From: Dactylellina haptotyla
Taxonomy: Eukaryota; Ascomycota; Orbiliomycetes; Orbiliales; Orbiliaceae
Assembly: GCA_031310005.1 (NCBI GenBank)
Contig: CM062388.1
Span: forward strand, 744,001 to 808,000
Reading direction: 5' to 3'
Length of the DNA stretch: 64,000 nt
Position numbers and translations under genes: made by a program. The notes beneath the pieces were generated by a model. That model made no database searches. It saw only the letters and a program-made list of their open reading frames with translations, and was not told the DNA's origin. Positions 10,545 to 22,900 of this stretch are shown here, piece after piece (within the stretch, counting starts at the first letter, position 1; every line of letters begins with the position of its first letter).

Positions 10545-12707
10545 TGCTGCGATTTTCAAATCTTCGACGAAGGATCTCAAAGGGAGTGACAGAAAATTTT
10601 ATCGAAGATGAAGGATCAATTGGCTTGGGCGACCTTTTTGGTGATTTCGCAGTATATATCGATAGGATGTGGAGCAGAGAAGTCCCATTGCATTGCATAG
10701 CGGCCGAACCGTCGCTTTATAACGATTTCTCCTCAATCCCTCACAGCGGAAGCTAAACCGCCCCCTCCTCCAAAAAAAGCAAGCCCCTAGATTCTCAGAA
10801 AGGATTCAACAATAGAGGAGCTGGGGAACCATCTAGAAGCAAGCCCCCGAATCCCCACAATTCCCGAATTCGAACCAAAAGCAGGCTTGAGCTCCCCGTT
10901 TCACATATCTGTCCCTTGGCTAACTGGATGAAAGAAACCCAATCCCTCGGTGTTTTTGCTCGCAGCAGCGCAGACCTCCTGCGTCGTCGCTTAATTGTCG
11001 GCTGCATTCCTAGCTCCGGGCTCCGAACCAACCCTTACGCAAGCTGTGCTAGCCTGCGCCAAAGCTGGTAGCTGGAAGCATTGTGTTCGCTTTTTTTTTT
11101 TTACTCCCCGCCGGCGAGGGAGGAAACCTAAGCCCGTGGGATACCCTTGTCGAACATGGAATTTTGTATTTCTAAGCATCTGTAATCATTGGATGCGCTA
11201 TATCGTACGATCGAGGACTTTGATTGTTGCCCGGATTTGGCTTTGCGTTCGTGTATTCGCGGAGCCGCATCCTGGCAGGACTAAATGCTGCGTGGTTCAT
11301 GCGAAAGACCCGAATGGAAAAGCAGTGCGTAGTTCGAGAAGGGGCAGCGAACACTAGAAATACTTTCGTATTGTCGTATTCTGCGACTAATTCGGAGTTT
11401 TTTGAGCAAGCTCGCTCGCCTGGGCGAAATTGCGCATTTCCGCCAGCCCTGTGAAAGTGCGGGAAACGGGGATTCGGCTGCGAGCTGCTGACCTTGAGGC
11501 TACGGTTTCGGTTTCGGTTCTCGGTACCCTTTTTTTCTCGTGCGAGGCGGTCCTCGAAATGCCCTGGTGGTCTCCATAAACACGCGTAACGTTATACGAG
11601 AATGGCAGGGAGAGCGAGAATATATATTCGCATCGCTCTTGCTATGATTTATGTTAATTTCATCTTTGTATTTGTAAGCTGGCAGCTTCATATAGGGCTT
11701 ATAAAGTCGTTCCTATATATCGCCATCTTGTTACCGTCTGGCGCAATCCAGTTCCCAGCTTGTGTTGAAGGCAGCCCGAGTTTGCGAGTCCGTGTTGCAC
11801 GGGGTGTTTCCAACGGTCAGCTTTGTAAGTCTGGGTTGCTGTCGTCTGATATCTGCGGGGAGGTCTTCAATTGATTTCGATTGACATCGAATAAAAAAGG
11901 AGGGCGGTCTGCCGGTGAATTTATATCCAAGAAGAGTGGCAAGAAACCTAAAAAATCTTATCAATCTCCCGAAACGATAAATGTGCGAGCCCACACGATT
12001 AATATCCGCTGTGGTGTTGGCTGGCCCGCGCTTGACGTGCTCACAGACGATACTGATGACATGCTGCTTACTACCCGGACCCATCCGCCTGCAGCGGCAT
12101 ATCAAAACAAAGCGAACAAATCATGGCACACTACCAACCATGGTATTGGGCATTCTGGTCAGGCCAGGCGCCATCCATCCTTGGAAACCTGTCGGGCGAG
12201 AAGATCCCAGACCATGTATTAAATACCATGTTTGGTCGTATTCGTTCACACTCTTAGATTGCTTGAGAAAGATATATCCGCGTGGGGGGTGAAACTCGCC
12301 GCTTCCGCCGTCCGTGTCCATTGTACTCCAATCGAGTCGCTCAATATACAATACAAATGAAAAAAGAGGAATCCCAAGTGAATGTAAAATGGAAAGAAGC
12401 TAGCTATCGTACACACCATCCTGAAATAGCATGACGCCACAAAAGAAATAATCAAAAGATGTTGAGTGGTAATGATAAAAAAACGCTATGCCCATGCATG
12501 CATGTTTCCGGCGGGTATTCTTCCCTTATCATATCGTATGTCCATGAACATTGAAGGGGAAAAACGAGAAGAATATACATATACGACCCCGAAACTCAAT
12601 ATACCGCAATCCCGCAAACTCGCTATCAAAAATATATACAACGAAAGAAAACCCTCCGAAAGTTCACACGGAACAACTATCCGCTCTGCCAATGATCAAA
12701 AGCTTCG
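10545..12707. other. Intergenic, no gene found
   Basis: It lies between the start of the MAPEG gene and the stop of the coiled-coil gene, both on the minus strand. It should contain the MAPEG promoter and the 3' end of the coiled-coil gene. There is a 12-base T run near 11090. Open frames of 60-120 codons are present but have no motifs or plausible composition. Confidence 0.45.
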
Positions 12708-14957
12708 TTAAATCATTCCGCCAGGGAGAACGCCGCCCCATCGCCCGTTATCTCTCACAATCTCCACAGGTGGTTCGTTATACCCCATGCCTTTTTGTCC
12801 GCTAACCTTCACCATCCCATTGCTGCTTAACTTCTTCCCAGCAATCTCCACAACGTCATCCTCCTCGTCGGTCTCAATCTCGACCTCGTGTTCTTCCAGC
12901 TCATCGTCATCATCGTCGAGATCGTCGCCGCCCTCGCTACGACTGGACACACTTAGGAGCATACTGCTGGTACCCATCCTACCTAACGGGGGGCTGCTGA
13001 GTCCGGCAATAGGCAAGATACCTCCTACAGCTGATAACCTCGGATTTGTAGTCTTCATCGACGGTGCGACGGTGCTAGGCGACAAGAGGATGGTGTTACC
13101 GTACATCCCACTCTTGCGGCTCGAAGTTGTGCTCATGGTTGGAGAGGTGGGGAGGGGTGGTGGAGGGGTCCAAGTATACGTTGGTGGGGATGTTTTACCC
13201 TTCTGCTGCTCGCCGTTGTTATTGGCGGATGAGGATGAGGATGGTGTTTTATGCAAGTACTGTTTATTATTGTGGTAGTTCTGCGAGTGGCCATTCTGGT
13301 GGTGATGATGGTGGTTCGCCTGCATGGCTATGCTGATACTCTCGCCGGAGTATCGTGATGATGTGGTTGAGAATTTATCACTCGACGCAGTGGTCGGGAT
13401 TGGTACTTTGCCTACGGGAGAGTTTTGGCTGCTGCTAATACTCAAGGAACTTGTCAGGCCGGATGGAGATGGTTTGAGACCTCCTTGCTGTGCCTGTTGC
13501 ATAGATGCTTCGTTGTTGCCAAATGTTGGAGATGAATTGATGTTTGTAGATGTGACTCCCCATGGCGTCGATTTGACGTTGATAGGGTCTACTGTGGGCT
13601 TTATAGTACGACTAGATTGCAGGCTGTCCGCCCCGACACTGTTCTCGGGGAGTTTGGAAGTATTCCCAGCCCCACTGTTGGCAGCCCAGCTGGCGTCTCG
13701 GAAGCTGTGCTGGCTGTTGAAACTATCCACCGGAGTCTCGGGGTGGTAGAAAGTTGATGAGGAGATAGAGCCCTGTCTGGGAGCTGGTGGAGGGGCTAGA
13801 GTCTGTTGTCCCTTGGTGCTTATGGCGCCGAAAGCAGCACCAAAGTTGGAGGAAGGACGGAGGCGTAGCGGGATATCATTCGGTTTATCGGTCTGGCTCG
13901 CGCTACGTTTTCGAACCTTCTGCCCCAACCGAGGCATTTTCGAAACCTCGTACACATCATCTTCCTCCGATCCATCATCAGAGAAAGAGTTTAGATAGCG
14001 GGCATTCCTCATCGAGGACGGGTATATGGACGACGACGCACGGCGTATACTCTTAGTATCGGATGTATCAGACATTGTTTTGAACAGGGCTGGAATCTGA
14101 CGCTTTGCGGCCGCAGAGTTGCCGCCGAACTTGGCTTTATCGCCATAGACCAGTTTTGTGGCCTCTGAAAGTAGAGCTGACGAGATTTCAAAGTCATCTT
14201 CGTTCTCGCCGGCACTTCCTTCGCGATCTTCGTTGAGGTCCTCGGATATGATTTGTCTCGGCAGCCCCGGGTCTCCTGAGGGCGCATAGCGAGGACTATC
14301 GATCTTCCTGCCGTTGCTACGGGTACCCTTCGGTGATACGCTTTCGTTGGGTATACCCGGTATACGGTCTGAGGTCGTTCCTTGCTTCATGTACCAGTTC
14401 AACCTAAGCCCGCCATTGAGACTGTCTCTTCTCCTAGAGGTTGGCGCAGCGGCAACAGGTTCTGGTGGAGGAGGCGGGTGTTGAAGGGACGGGGGTACGG
14501 CATTAGGTTCCGCCGTGCCCGTAGACTCCGCCATGGAACTCACGCTGAGGAAGCGGGTTGTATTGTTCAATTGAGCGGGCGTGGAAGGATGCGCGGAAAA
14601 TGCAGCGTCGAGATTTGTAATCCTGTCGCCGTTAACTACCGCGGCTCCGTTGGGCGCACCGCCTCCGGTCAGCAGCCGGCGCTCCTCCTCCCAGATCTCC
14701 CGTTCTGTATTCCATAGCTGCCGTTCGAGCTCGAAGACGCTCTTCTGTTCCGCCGCGAGGGCCTCCTGCCGTGCGAGGAGCGCGACGGTCTGTGTACGGT
14801 AGCGGTTTGTGAGTTCGAGAATACGGGAGAGTTGCTGCTGCGCGGGGGCAACAGGTGCGAAGTTTGTGAAGGGGGCGAGCGGTGGCGAACGGAGGTCGCT
14901 GGGGTTTGAAGAGCGCCGGGGCGGGAGCGGGAAGTCGAGTGTTTTGGGTGAGGTCAT
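12708..14957 (-). CDS. Coiled-coil, low-complexity protein
   Basis: Single-exon frame of 749 residues from the ATG at 14957. The N-terminus is Pro/Ser rich. Residues about 40-97 form a Gln/Glu-rich likely coiled coil ending TEREIWEEERRLL. The long middle is Ser/Thr/Pro rich and probably disordered, with a His/Asn tract (NHHHHHQNGHSQNYHNN) and TPPPPLP. Near the C-terminus is an acidic block, DDLDDDDDELEEHEVEIE. No catalytic or membrane segment is visible. The coil matches that of the glycine-rich protein at 2882-4234 position by position around the TERE motif (conserved L, E, V, Q, L and A spacing), which suggests paralogy. The function is unknown; the composition would fit a scaffold or regulator. 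An exceptionally long gene-free region lies upstream. Confidence 0.78.
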   Translation of the reverse strand: MTSPKTLDFPLPPRRSSNPSDLRSPPLAPFTNFAPVAPAQQQLSRILELTNRYRTQTVALLARQEALAAEQKSVFELERQLWNTEREIWEEERRLLTGGGAPNGAAVVNGDRITNLDAAFSAHPSTPAQLNNTTRFLSVSSMAESTGTAEPNAVPPSLQHPPPPPEPVAAAPTSRRRDSLNGGLRLNWYMKQGTTSDRIPGIPNESVSPKGTRSNGRKIDSPRYAPSGDPGLPRQIISEDLNEDREGSAGENEDDFEISSALLSEATKLVYGDKAKFGGNSAAAKRQIPALFKTMSDTSDTKSIRRASSSIYPSSMRNARYLNSFSDDGSEEDDVYEVSKMPRLGQKVRKRSASQTDKPNDIPLRLRPSSNFGAAFGAISTKGQQTLAPPPAPRQGSISSSTFYHPETPVDSFNSQHSFRDASWAANSGAGNTSKLPENSVGADSLQSSRTIKPTVDPINVKSTPWGVTSTNINSSPTFGNNEASMQQAQQGGLKPSPSGLTSSLSISSSQNSPVGKVPIPTTASSDKFSTTSSRYSGESISIAMQANHHHHHQNGHSQNYHNNKQYLHKTPSSSSSANNNGEQQKGKTSPPTYTWTPPPPLPTSPTMSTTSSRKSGMYGNTILLSPSTVAPSMKTTNPRLSAVGGILPIAGLSSPPLGRMGTSSMLLSVSSRSEGGDDLDDDDDELEEHEVEIETDEEDDVVEIAGKKLSSNGMVKVSGQKGMGYNEPPVEIVRDNGRWGGVLPGGMI

Positions 14958-17900
14958 GTTGAATCTTCGTCCTTTTGGCGGCGGTGTTGTCTAACGCGGC
15001 AGCATGTGAAGGGACGCAACGAGGTTTATGACATCAAGCGGAGGGATATCAGAGAAGAGAAGGGAGGACCCCTTTCCCTACTAATGGCAAGTAATAATAA
15101 CTCTCTGGGGACTGCCAACGTGTGCTCGAGGATACGACGTTTCGACAGGGCCGGGTCAGGCCAGACCAAACGGGGTGCTGCGGTAGCCGAGTTATATTAT
15201 ATTGACGGGGTGGTGATAAGAGGGCGAGATGGGATGAACCGACTTGGAAGGCCCAGGCGACGACGACGAAGATTAATCCCGCGACCAGTTCAATTGCCGC
15301 TGGTAGATATATATACTATCTACTCTGCAGTACCGGTACTCGAGTGTCTAAACAGAAGGGTATACAGAGGTATATAAACCCGGCTGGCGGCGAGTGTGGG
15401 AAATAGAAAAAAGAAGCTAACGTTAGCCCGGCCGAATAAATAAACCTATCGAACGGCCGTCGTCGACACCAACTGTGGCATATAAATTGCTCGATAGGCG
15501 AGATTGCCTTGTCAATGCCATGCCAGGCTCTTCTTCGTCCCTCCGCGCGACCATTCCTGATATATCATATTATTGTGTCTCTGTTGGCTGGAGGGACGGC
15601 AGGTGGGTCTCGAATTCGTGATTGATTTGATTGATTGAGTGCACCCTCATGCCACCGATGCATTCGCATTTCTCAAACCAACGATGGCTTGTTTGGGGGC
15701 TTTCCAGCTGAGAAAATTAAACGTACGTGCCAAGCGGCACAGTCCGATCCCGTTCGTGTTCAGGAACGAGTCCCATTCTCGCCAGAATTGCTTCGGATTC
15801 CCCTCTCCCTCCGTTCATGCCTGTCCATCTTCCTCCTACGAGCCAAAAGAAATTTGCATCTGCATATTCAGAAGCAGGGCCAAGTTGGTGTGGGGCCAAC
15901 CGCCAACAGAGACAGAACCAGAAAGAGATTGGGTGTGAAAAAAAGCCCAGACGCAAGCCAAGGTCCAGCATCAGAAAGGAAAAGGCCAAAGTGGGTCCCC
16001 TCCAAAGCGAGCATGGGAGCCATGTTTCGCTCTTTCCTATTCTCCACCTGCATGAAGAAAGGGCACCGGCCGGTCTGGGTCACTTTTGTCGCTTTCCCCT
16101 TCGACGACCCATCTCCGCCTGCACTGCAGACGAATCGAGACAAGAGACATATAAGTCGAGCAATAGGGGTAGCTGCATAATCCGAGACTCACGCCGCCGC
16201 ATCGATACTGCGATGCGTCTACCACGCTTCCTTTACATCCTTTCGACCTTTTTCTCGCTGCCTACCTGATGATGCATCAATGATGAGACCGTGATACTCG
16301 CTTCCTACGGCGCAGATCGGCCAGACGGCATTCGACACTGCAAATCCGCTGCAAGCTTATCACCTGATTGATAGAGACCAGCTATTAATACCCGAAGGCT
16401 ATCAATTTGACAGATCCCGTCTCGTCTGCTCGTCTTTTTGCCTCTTTTATATGATCATCTCTCGTCTTTCCCCTCGTTTAATTAGCATAAAAAAAAGCCG
16501 CCTCTTTGGGCGAGCACAGCCAACAATGGGCTGTTTATGAGCGGGTTGCAGCCGCATCTTGCCAGAATGATCGAAAAGTCTGGGGTAAACGAGACCGAAA
16601 AGCAAGAAAAATAACCTTCGGCCAAAAATATCTGGAATTTTTCTTGGTAAGGGGATTGACTGCAAGTCATTCACTCGTGTACCCCAGCTGGGATCTAGGA
16701 TGTTAGGCTGTATCTCACAAAGTTCACCTCGAGCTCCAGAGGCGTCGGGCCTGGCGCATGTATGATATCAATGGCGATTTTACAAAAAAGCCTCCTCAAC
16801 ATGTTAGCCTGTCCGAGTTAGCATGTTGAGCCCAGAATCAAAAATCGGATTTTCAAATCCCGATGGTCTGGCTGGAGATAAGATGCGAGCGGGAGAGCAA
16901 GGACATGGCCACCATTTGATCTATTCCGGCGGTACGAGGAGCCTTCTTACATCGACCATTCGCTGCGACTACCCGAGTCCGTCGTACCGAAAGATTCTAG
17001 TCTCGCGCAGAAAATCTCGCGAATATTAAGAGCTGAGGTCATGAGACGGTTTAGTGTGGAAATTTCGGGAAGGGAAAAAAAGGGGGGGAGGGGCTTCCTT
17101 AAACCACAATCATAGTCGCCGCCCATTGTCCTTGCCGTGTCTACAAACTCCAATTAAGCCATGTCTCTCCGGGGTGTACCATCTGATCACAGACACAACA
17201 AAGTAATTACCACACCCGTCTCGGTATTAGTTATAATCATGTAATCAGTGTGTGGAATTCACGGCTCCTCAGCCAGGTTTTCGCTCCATACGGGGCATGG
17301 TCACCATGTAAACATGTTTTAGCGAGAGTTCTCCCGAAATTACGGCAGCAACCATGAGGTTTTTTGACTACACATGCTGTGCATGGGAATCCAAGATCTG
17401 GGGGACGGAGTATCACTGACCCGCTGCCTTAGCTGCATCTTCCTTATGAGGTGTAAACTCTTTTAAGGAACAGTTATTCCGAGCGAATGATGTCTTTTAT
17501 GGCTTGCGCTCGACGGGTTGCTCTCTGTATTAAGACCCCATTATTTTGATAAATGGCCACGAGGAGGGGCGTCCGGTCCAACAGGGCTTTAAGGCAGCAA
17601 CGGCGGTCGGACTCCACGACGTATGCTCGTTCGCTTTGACTCCCGCCGGCTCATGTTTGGAAACAACTAACGTTCAAGACGTCTATGCTCTGCATGTATT
17701 GTCTTGCGCCTATTCTCGACACCCTCTTCCCCTTTTAACCTCGTATCTACGTTTATCCTAAAGCATAAGGCTGTATAGAGTAACAACGATCTATTGCGAA
17801 ATTTAATATATATAAATAGATTTTGTATGTCTTTGCCTCCAGGGGTAAATGGAGGAAGCTTTCCAAATGCATCGGCAAAAGGATGTTCCCTATAATTTCC

Positions 17901-18157
17901 ATAGTTGCCGCATGTGGTTCGAATACTCTTAACTAGAAATTCGATATAGGGATAAAACCGCGCTGGTTTAGTCGGTTTGCGGTTTGCAGAAAAGATCCAG
18001 TCAATGCAAGCTTGATGCCGGCTAAGCTACCCCACCATGCACCAATTCTTCCCCTCAAAGCTTCCCCACTTTCACATCCCGATAGTGAAAACAACCCAAT
18101 CCCACCGCAAAAGCGCACATAAGCTTACAACCCCCCAACCAATAAGAAAAAGGACAA
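14958..18157. other. 3.2 kb gene-free upstream region
   Basis: It lies between the start of the coiled-coil gene and the stop of the YjbQ gene, both on the minus strand. No frame here has a recognisable motif; the longest (about 180 codons near 15.6-16.3 kb) overlap one another in different frames and look like chance. Several TATAAA-like runs (near 15370 and 15480, plus strand) are present without a following gene. It may be a long promoter and leader for the minus-strand gene, or hold an RNA gene that I cannot recognise. Confidence 0.4.
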
Positions 18158-18890
18158 TCACGACGACTTCTCACCCTGAATCGTCGCAACTATATTCCGT
18201 CTATGCTTCGAGTCTCTAAACTCCATATAGTAGATTCCTATAGCTCCGCAAGACAATTATCAGCAATCAAGCGGCTTAATTGCCAAGAAAGGAAAAAAGA
18301 ACATTGGAAAAGTTTTTTTTCCCTGCATGCGTCCTGTTGAGCCGTTAGGATTTATAGTGTGTTTCTTGCTTTACCTTGCCAGGTGCCCAAGTTCAATTTA
18401 CCGTCCGTGATTGGAATCGTGACGCTAGCGCCAATCAGGCTGCTCTTGATGTGCGCGGGCATGTCGTCGCTGCCCTCGGCGTCGTGGCGGTATATTCCTT
18501 CGTACTTTTTGTCCTCTACGACAATGCGGTCCATTGCGTCCGTCATGTCCAGGCGCACGTCGCTATCTGTTCGTTGGGTTTCACTGTGAGCGACGCTACC
18601 AAAATGCAGACCAAACGGCTAGATAGGTTTGGGACGAAAGCGATAATAATATTATAATTTAATATATGGTATCTACTTGCGATTTCCGCATTAAAGAAGG
18701 TTAAGGGGGGTATGAGCGTACCCCAATTCTCATTCAAACTGATCGCACAGCTCGTGTGCTGTATGAAGAGGTTCAACAGGCCGACCTTGTACTCTGATAT
18801 CTCAGGGAGATTTGACACCACCTCTGAGGTTACGAGGTATGAGCCCCGCGATTGGGCTTTCAGAGAGAAGGTCTTTTGGAACCAAGACAT
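18158..18890 (-). CDS. YjbQ/UPF0047 family protein
   Basis: Three exons, 18890-18722, 18566-18375 and 18237-18158, encode 146 residues, close to the family norm of about 140. The start chosen is the ATG at 18890 (MSWFQKTFSL), which matches the usual N-terminus; an in-frame ATG at 18980 would add 30 residues rich in His and Pro. Family motifs are in order: QHTSC (44-48), NENWDSDVR (53-61), the EGSDDMPAHIK segment (87-97), GTWQG (117-121) and a final EFRDSKHRR. The second acceptor is set by frame: the nearer CACAG site gives a wrong reading frame, while GAACAG restores it. Bacterial YjbQ has been reported to have weak thiamine-phosphate synthase activity; the role in fungi is not established. 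Confidence 0.9.
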
Positions 18891-19930
18891 TTTGGGGCGT
18901 GGGCGAATTGAATGGAACGCTTTTACCGGGCAGGAAGGAGGGCAGAAGAGAGATGATGGGTGGTGGTAGTGGTGGTGCATGCGATATGGAGTTCTGTTGA
19001 ACTAAGTGGCACGAGCCGAACGAGACGAGGCCAAGAGAGAAACAACATCTACAACACAAAATAGGATAGCGGACGCGGTGATGTGAATTCTCTAGCGCTC
19101 AACCATTAGTACCAGGCTACCTCTCACGCAGACCCAGAAAACAATTGGAAGGAACGGCTTCACGCGAAAGTATTATTTGTTCGGGTGGATCTTATGCATC
19201 AGATCCCAGTAATATCACACAATTCCGATGCAAGCAACTTAAGACAACCAACCGTTCCGAGCTTCTGTGGAGATATATCTGCGACATCAGTGGACTGGCG
19301 TTTAAGATATACATATTAATTCCCTCGGTCGGAAGATAGACATGCGCTGAAACCGGTATTTAGAAACCCCCTTCGTACATGGTTTGCATATATAAACGCC
19401 ACCGACTACGCGTCGAAAACTCGAAGATAATATACATGCCTAATGAAGCGGCATGTAGAATCGTTGTAAGCCACAACAAACTTCACAAAACGAATTCAAG
19501 CTTGCAAGCTGGCGGAGAGTGAAAGACAGTGATAGTTCTTAAATAAGTTTATGTCCGGCATCTAGTATACCTTCTTTCAACTCTTGATTCACATTGTACG
19601 AGTAATACCATAGAGGTTGGATTTTCTGCTATAAATTGAGATTCCTATAGTAAATACAATGCTACCGGAATAAAATACATCCAAGGTATAAATTATAGTG
19701 CTGGAAAACCTAATTACAAAAAATACGGTGCTGAGTCGCGATTGATAATTGGGATGTAAAAGCGACCTCCTGGCTTGACATTAACATAGAAAATGCGCCT
19801 GAAAATTTGAAATGGAGGGGATGAGCGAGCATAACCTGTTAAACAAAACAACAACGACAAAATGTAAGTGGGAAAAAAAAAAAACTTGTATACAGAATGG
19901 GAAGAATTAGAACCGGGGCATAGCTATTCT
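18891..19930. other. Intergenic, no gene found
   Basis: It lies between the start of the YjbQ gene and the stop of the giant adhesin gene, both on the minus strand. It is AT rich toward 19.3-19.9 kb, with an A run at 19870-19885. Nothing else was recognised. Confidence 0.45.
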
Positions 19931-22900
19931 TTAAGGCTCTTGTCCCCATGGCGCGAATCTCTCGCCGTACACTTCATCGCAAGCTCTCCCAACCAAGTAC
20001 GGTGACGATATACCATATCTGACATAATAATTACTGTTTTGGTCATAAATCTCGAATCTAAGCGTCGCAGGCCCGCCAGAATTCGCGAATACTATTCTGA
20101 AAGGGAAATACTTCCCTCCCACGATGCTTTTGGTAATGGTACCTACTGAACTCGAACCACCACTTAATAACTGTGAGAAGCCGTCGGTATTTTCTCGAGA
20201 CCATCCGGAGAAAGCCTTGTAATCAACCCACAAACCAGCGATGTTATCGACACCGAATAATCTGAACGTGTAGGTCGCGGTTACGGGCGCGTAGAAATAA
20301 CCTCGGTAGTTGAGAGTGTAGACGTTATTATTTCCAGGATCGTTGACTACAAAACCGTGAGGAGAAGAGCTATTGCCTGGGTATTGCAACCCTATTATAC
20401 TTGTAGTCTTAGTACCATATGGTGTCATTGTCTTAAAGACGGTGAAGTTGTTGCTGTCCGGTTGACCGTCTCGATATGGCGACTGATAAATGGCAACGTC
20501 CAGCCCCGGGTTACCACACGACGTATCTGGTAATGCGTCGGGAAGACTGGCGTAGCTGCGGCCGAGGGTCGGGCTGTATATGCAGCGAGCGCCATCGGTA
20601 CTGCTGACGGTGCCTCCCTGAGTGACTAACTTGGGTGGGCCAAGATCGAATATATTGACGACATATATGATCCCCAGACTGTTATCCTTAGCGTAGAGGT
20701 CGCCGTTACTCGCTCCGAATTGCGCGCCGAAGCCAACCGAGGCGGTATCTGGATAATTGGCTACGATTGTGTACAGGTGCGTAGTCATGGACCATTTTAG
20801 GAGTGCGCTGCCACCTGAGGTTCGAGTGGCCATAGCCCAAATATATTGGCCACTACTGGGCATATAGACCCAATCGGAAAAGGAGTAACCAGCTGGACCG
20901 GTTGCGGACCCGGTCCCAATCTGTTGTTTGTAAGTTGCTGAAAAGGGGTTCAAATCGATCTGGAACCAACTTTGTGCGCCAGCCGAACCTGATACCCCCC
21001 ACCATTGGCCATTGCCGTCAATATCGCCGATATAGAATCCGGCAATAGCAGCAATCTGTACAAGCTTTGTAACTTGTCCATTAGCAGCTATACGTAAAAA
21101 CCAGCCTGTTGTTGACTCAATGCCATAGAGATAATTGTCGAGAGAATTGAAACCCAGGGAATTGACAGTGTTGCTTCCGTCGAAATTGTTTTTGATCAGC
21201 ACCATTGTGGAAGTTTCTAAGTCTATCCGATTTATTGATAGATCGTCAATAATGTAACCATATGGAGAGCAACTAAACGCCGGACCATTCGCCCCTGTGG
21301 GAATTGCAGGATTGCGATATTGAATCACTGTAGCAGTGGCAGATCCATCGGTAATAGTTGAACCTGCTGTATTTGTGGCATAGGCTGTGGTGAAATAGTT
21401 GCTAGTCCCCGCAAGAGTGATAGTGGTGTATGCTTGCACGAATGGTGGTGGAGTAACATCTTCCAAATTATAAACACAGCGAGCTCCGTCTGCGTTCGAC
21501 CCTCCTGTTAAGCCAGATGCCACATAAGTTGGTGTATTGTTGTTGAAAACATTGAATCTATACATCAATCCCTCTGTGTTTCCTGAACCGTATACATATC
21601 CGTTAATAGTCGCAAAGAAGGAACCGAAGCCCGATAACGCAAAGCTAGCTGGGTAGGTCGTGACAACAGTCCATTGCTGGTTGGTCATACTAAACTTCAC
21701 AAGTTGTAGTCGGCCGTCGCTAGTGCGCGCGACAATCGACCACAACCATTGTCCAGCAGGAGGTACATAGGCCCAATCGTATATCCTAAAGCCTAAAGAA
21801 GTCAAATTGATTGAGCCACTTTGGAGGACTGCGCCGAATGTGCCAGAAAATGGATTCAGGTTAATTTTAACCCATGTTTGTGTGCCGCTACTGCCTGTGG
21901 TGGAGATCCAATATATACCATTACCATCTATATCGCCAACAACAAAATTTCCAGTTACTGATACGGTTGCGACTGTGGTTACGGATCCGTTTGCTGCGAT
22001 ACGTAGAATTTTGCGTGAACTAAGCTCGATGCCGTATATATAGTTATCCAGTACATTATACCCGATGGCATTAACACTCTCGGTCCCATCAAAGCTTGCC
22101 TTGATCAGCGACAGAGCATTTGTGGTCAAATCAACTTGGTAAAAGTCAAGGGCGTTTGTGATGTAACCGTACTTCGAGCAGTTGAATCGAGGCCCTGCCG
22201 TTGCTGAAGGAAGTGGCACATATTGGTACACTGTTGCTGTTGCCGAGCCATCAGATATCGTAGCTCCGGCGCTGTCGGTAGGATATAGTGTGAAAGTAGA
22301 ACTGGCCGTCCCCCCTAACGTAAAAGTAACGTATGGTTGTGTTACGTAGCTTATGACCGACGCAGTTCCTGCGGTATTGGTGGGATTAGGATAAATTGTG
22401 GTAGCCGAATTTGTAAGTCCAGTCCATGCTACGGTAACTGACGTGAAGGGGGGCACACTGTAGGTTATCAATGTAACTGCCTCCGACCCATCGGTAATTG
22501 TAGCACCATATTCATCAGTTGGGTAAGCCGTGGACGAATATGCGCTTGGCCCAACCCTGTACAGTGTAGTTGTAGTTTGAACAATATAATCTATTATTGT
22601 TACTGTTCCTGATTGATCTGTTCTTGTCTGACTCGAATCGTCAACAGGATATAATGTGGTGGTAAACTTTTCTGGAGCAGTCCTTGTGATCGTTACAGTT
22701 GGTTGAACAAAATAGTCAATAATTGACACAGTTCCACCGTCCGTGATCGTGCTGCCCACATCATCAGTTGGGTATAATGTTGTGACGTATGCACTAGTTC
22801 CCAGCCAGGTGAGCGTGATAGATGCACGTGGCTCATAGTGCACCACTGTGATAGCTTCAGAACCATCAGTTATCGTGGATCCTGTGGCGTCCGTCGGGTA

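Noticed and set aside
10995-11357. 120-codon plus-strand frame
   Set aside because: It spans a poly-T run translated as Phe residues and has no motif.
12787-13278. 163-codon plus-strand frame
   Set aside because: It is antisense to the acidic and Ser-rich part of the coiled-coil gene and consists of Ser and hydrophobic runs that mirror it.
15635-16269. Overlapping frames of about 180 codons
   Set aside because: Several frames overlap in the same stretch with no motifs, no plausible splice partners and high Arg/Ser composition typical of chance frames.
18891-18980. Longer N-terminus for the YjbQ protein from the ATG at 18980
   Set aside because: The extra 30 residues are His/Pro rich and absent from the family; the ATG at 18890 fits the conserved start, though a targeting leader cannot be excluded.
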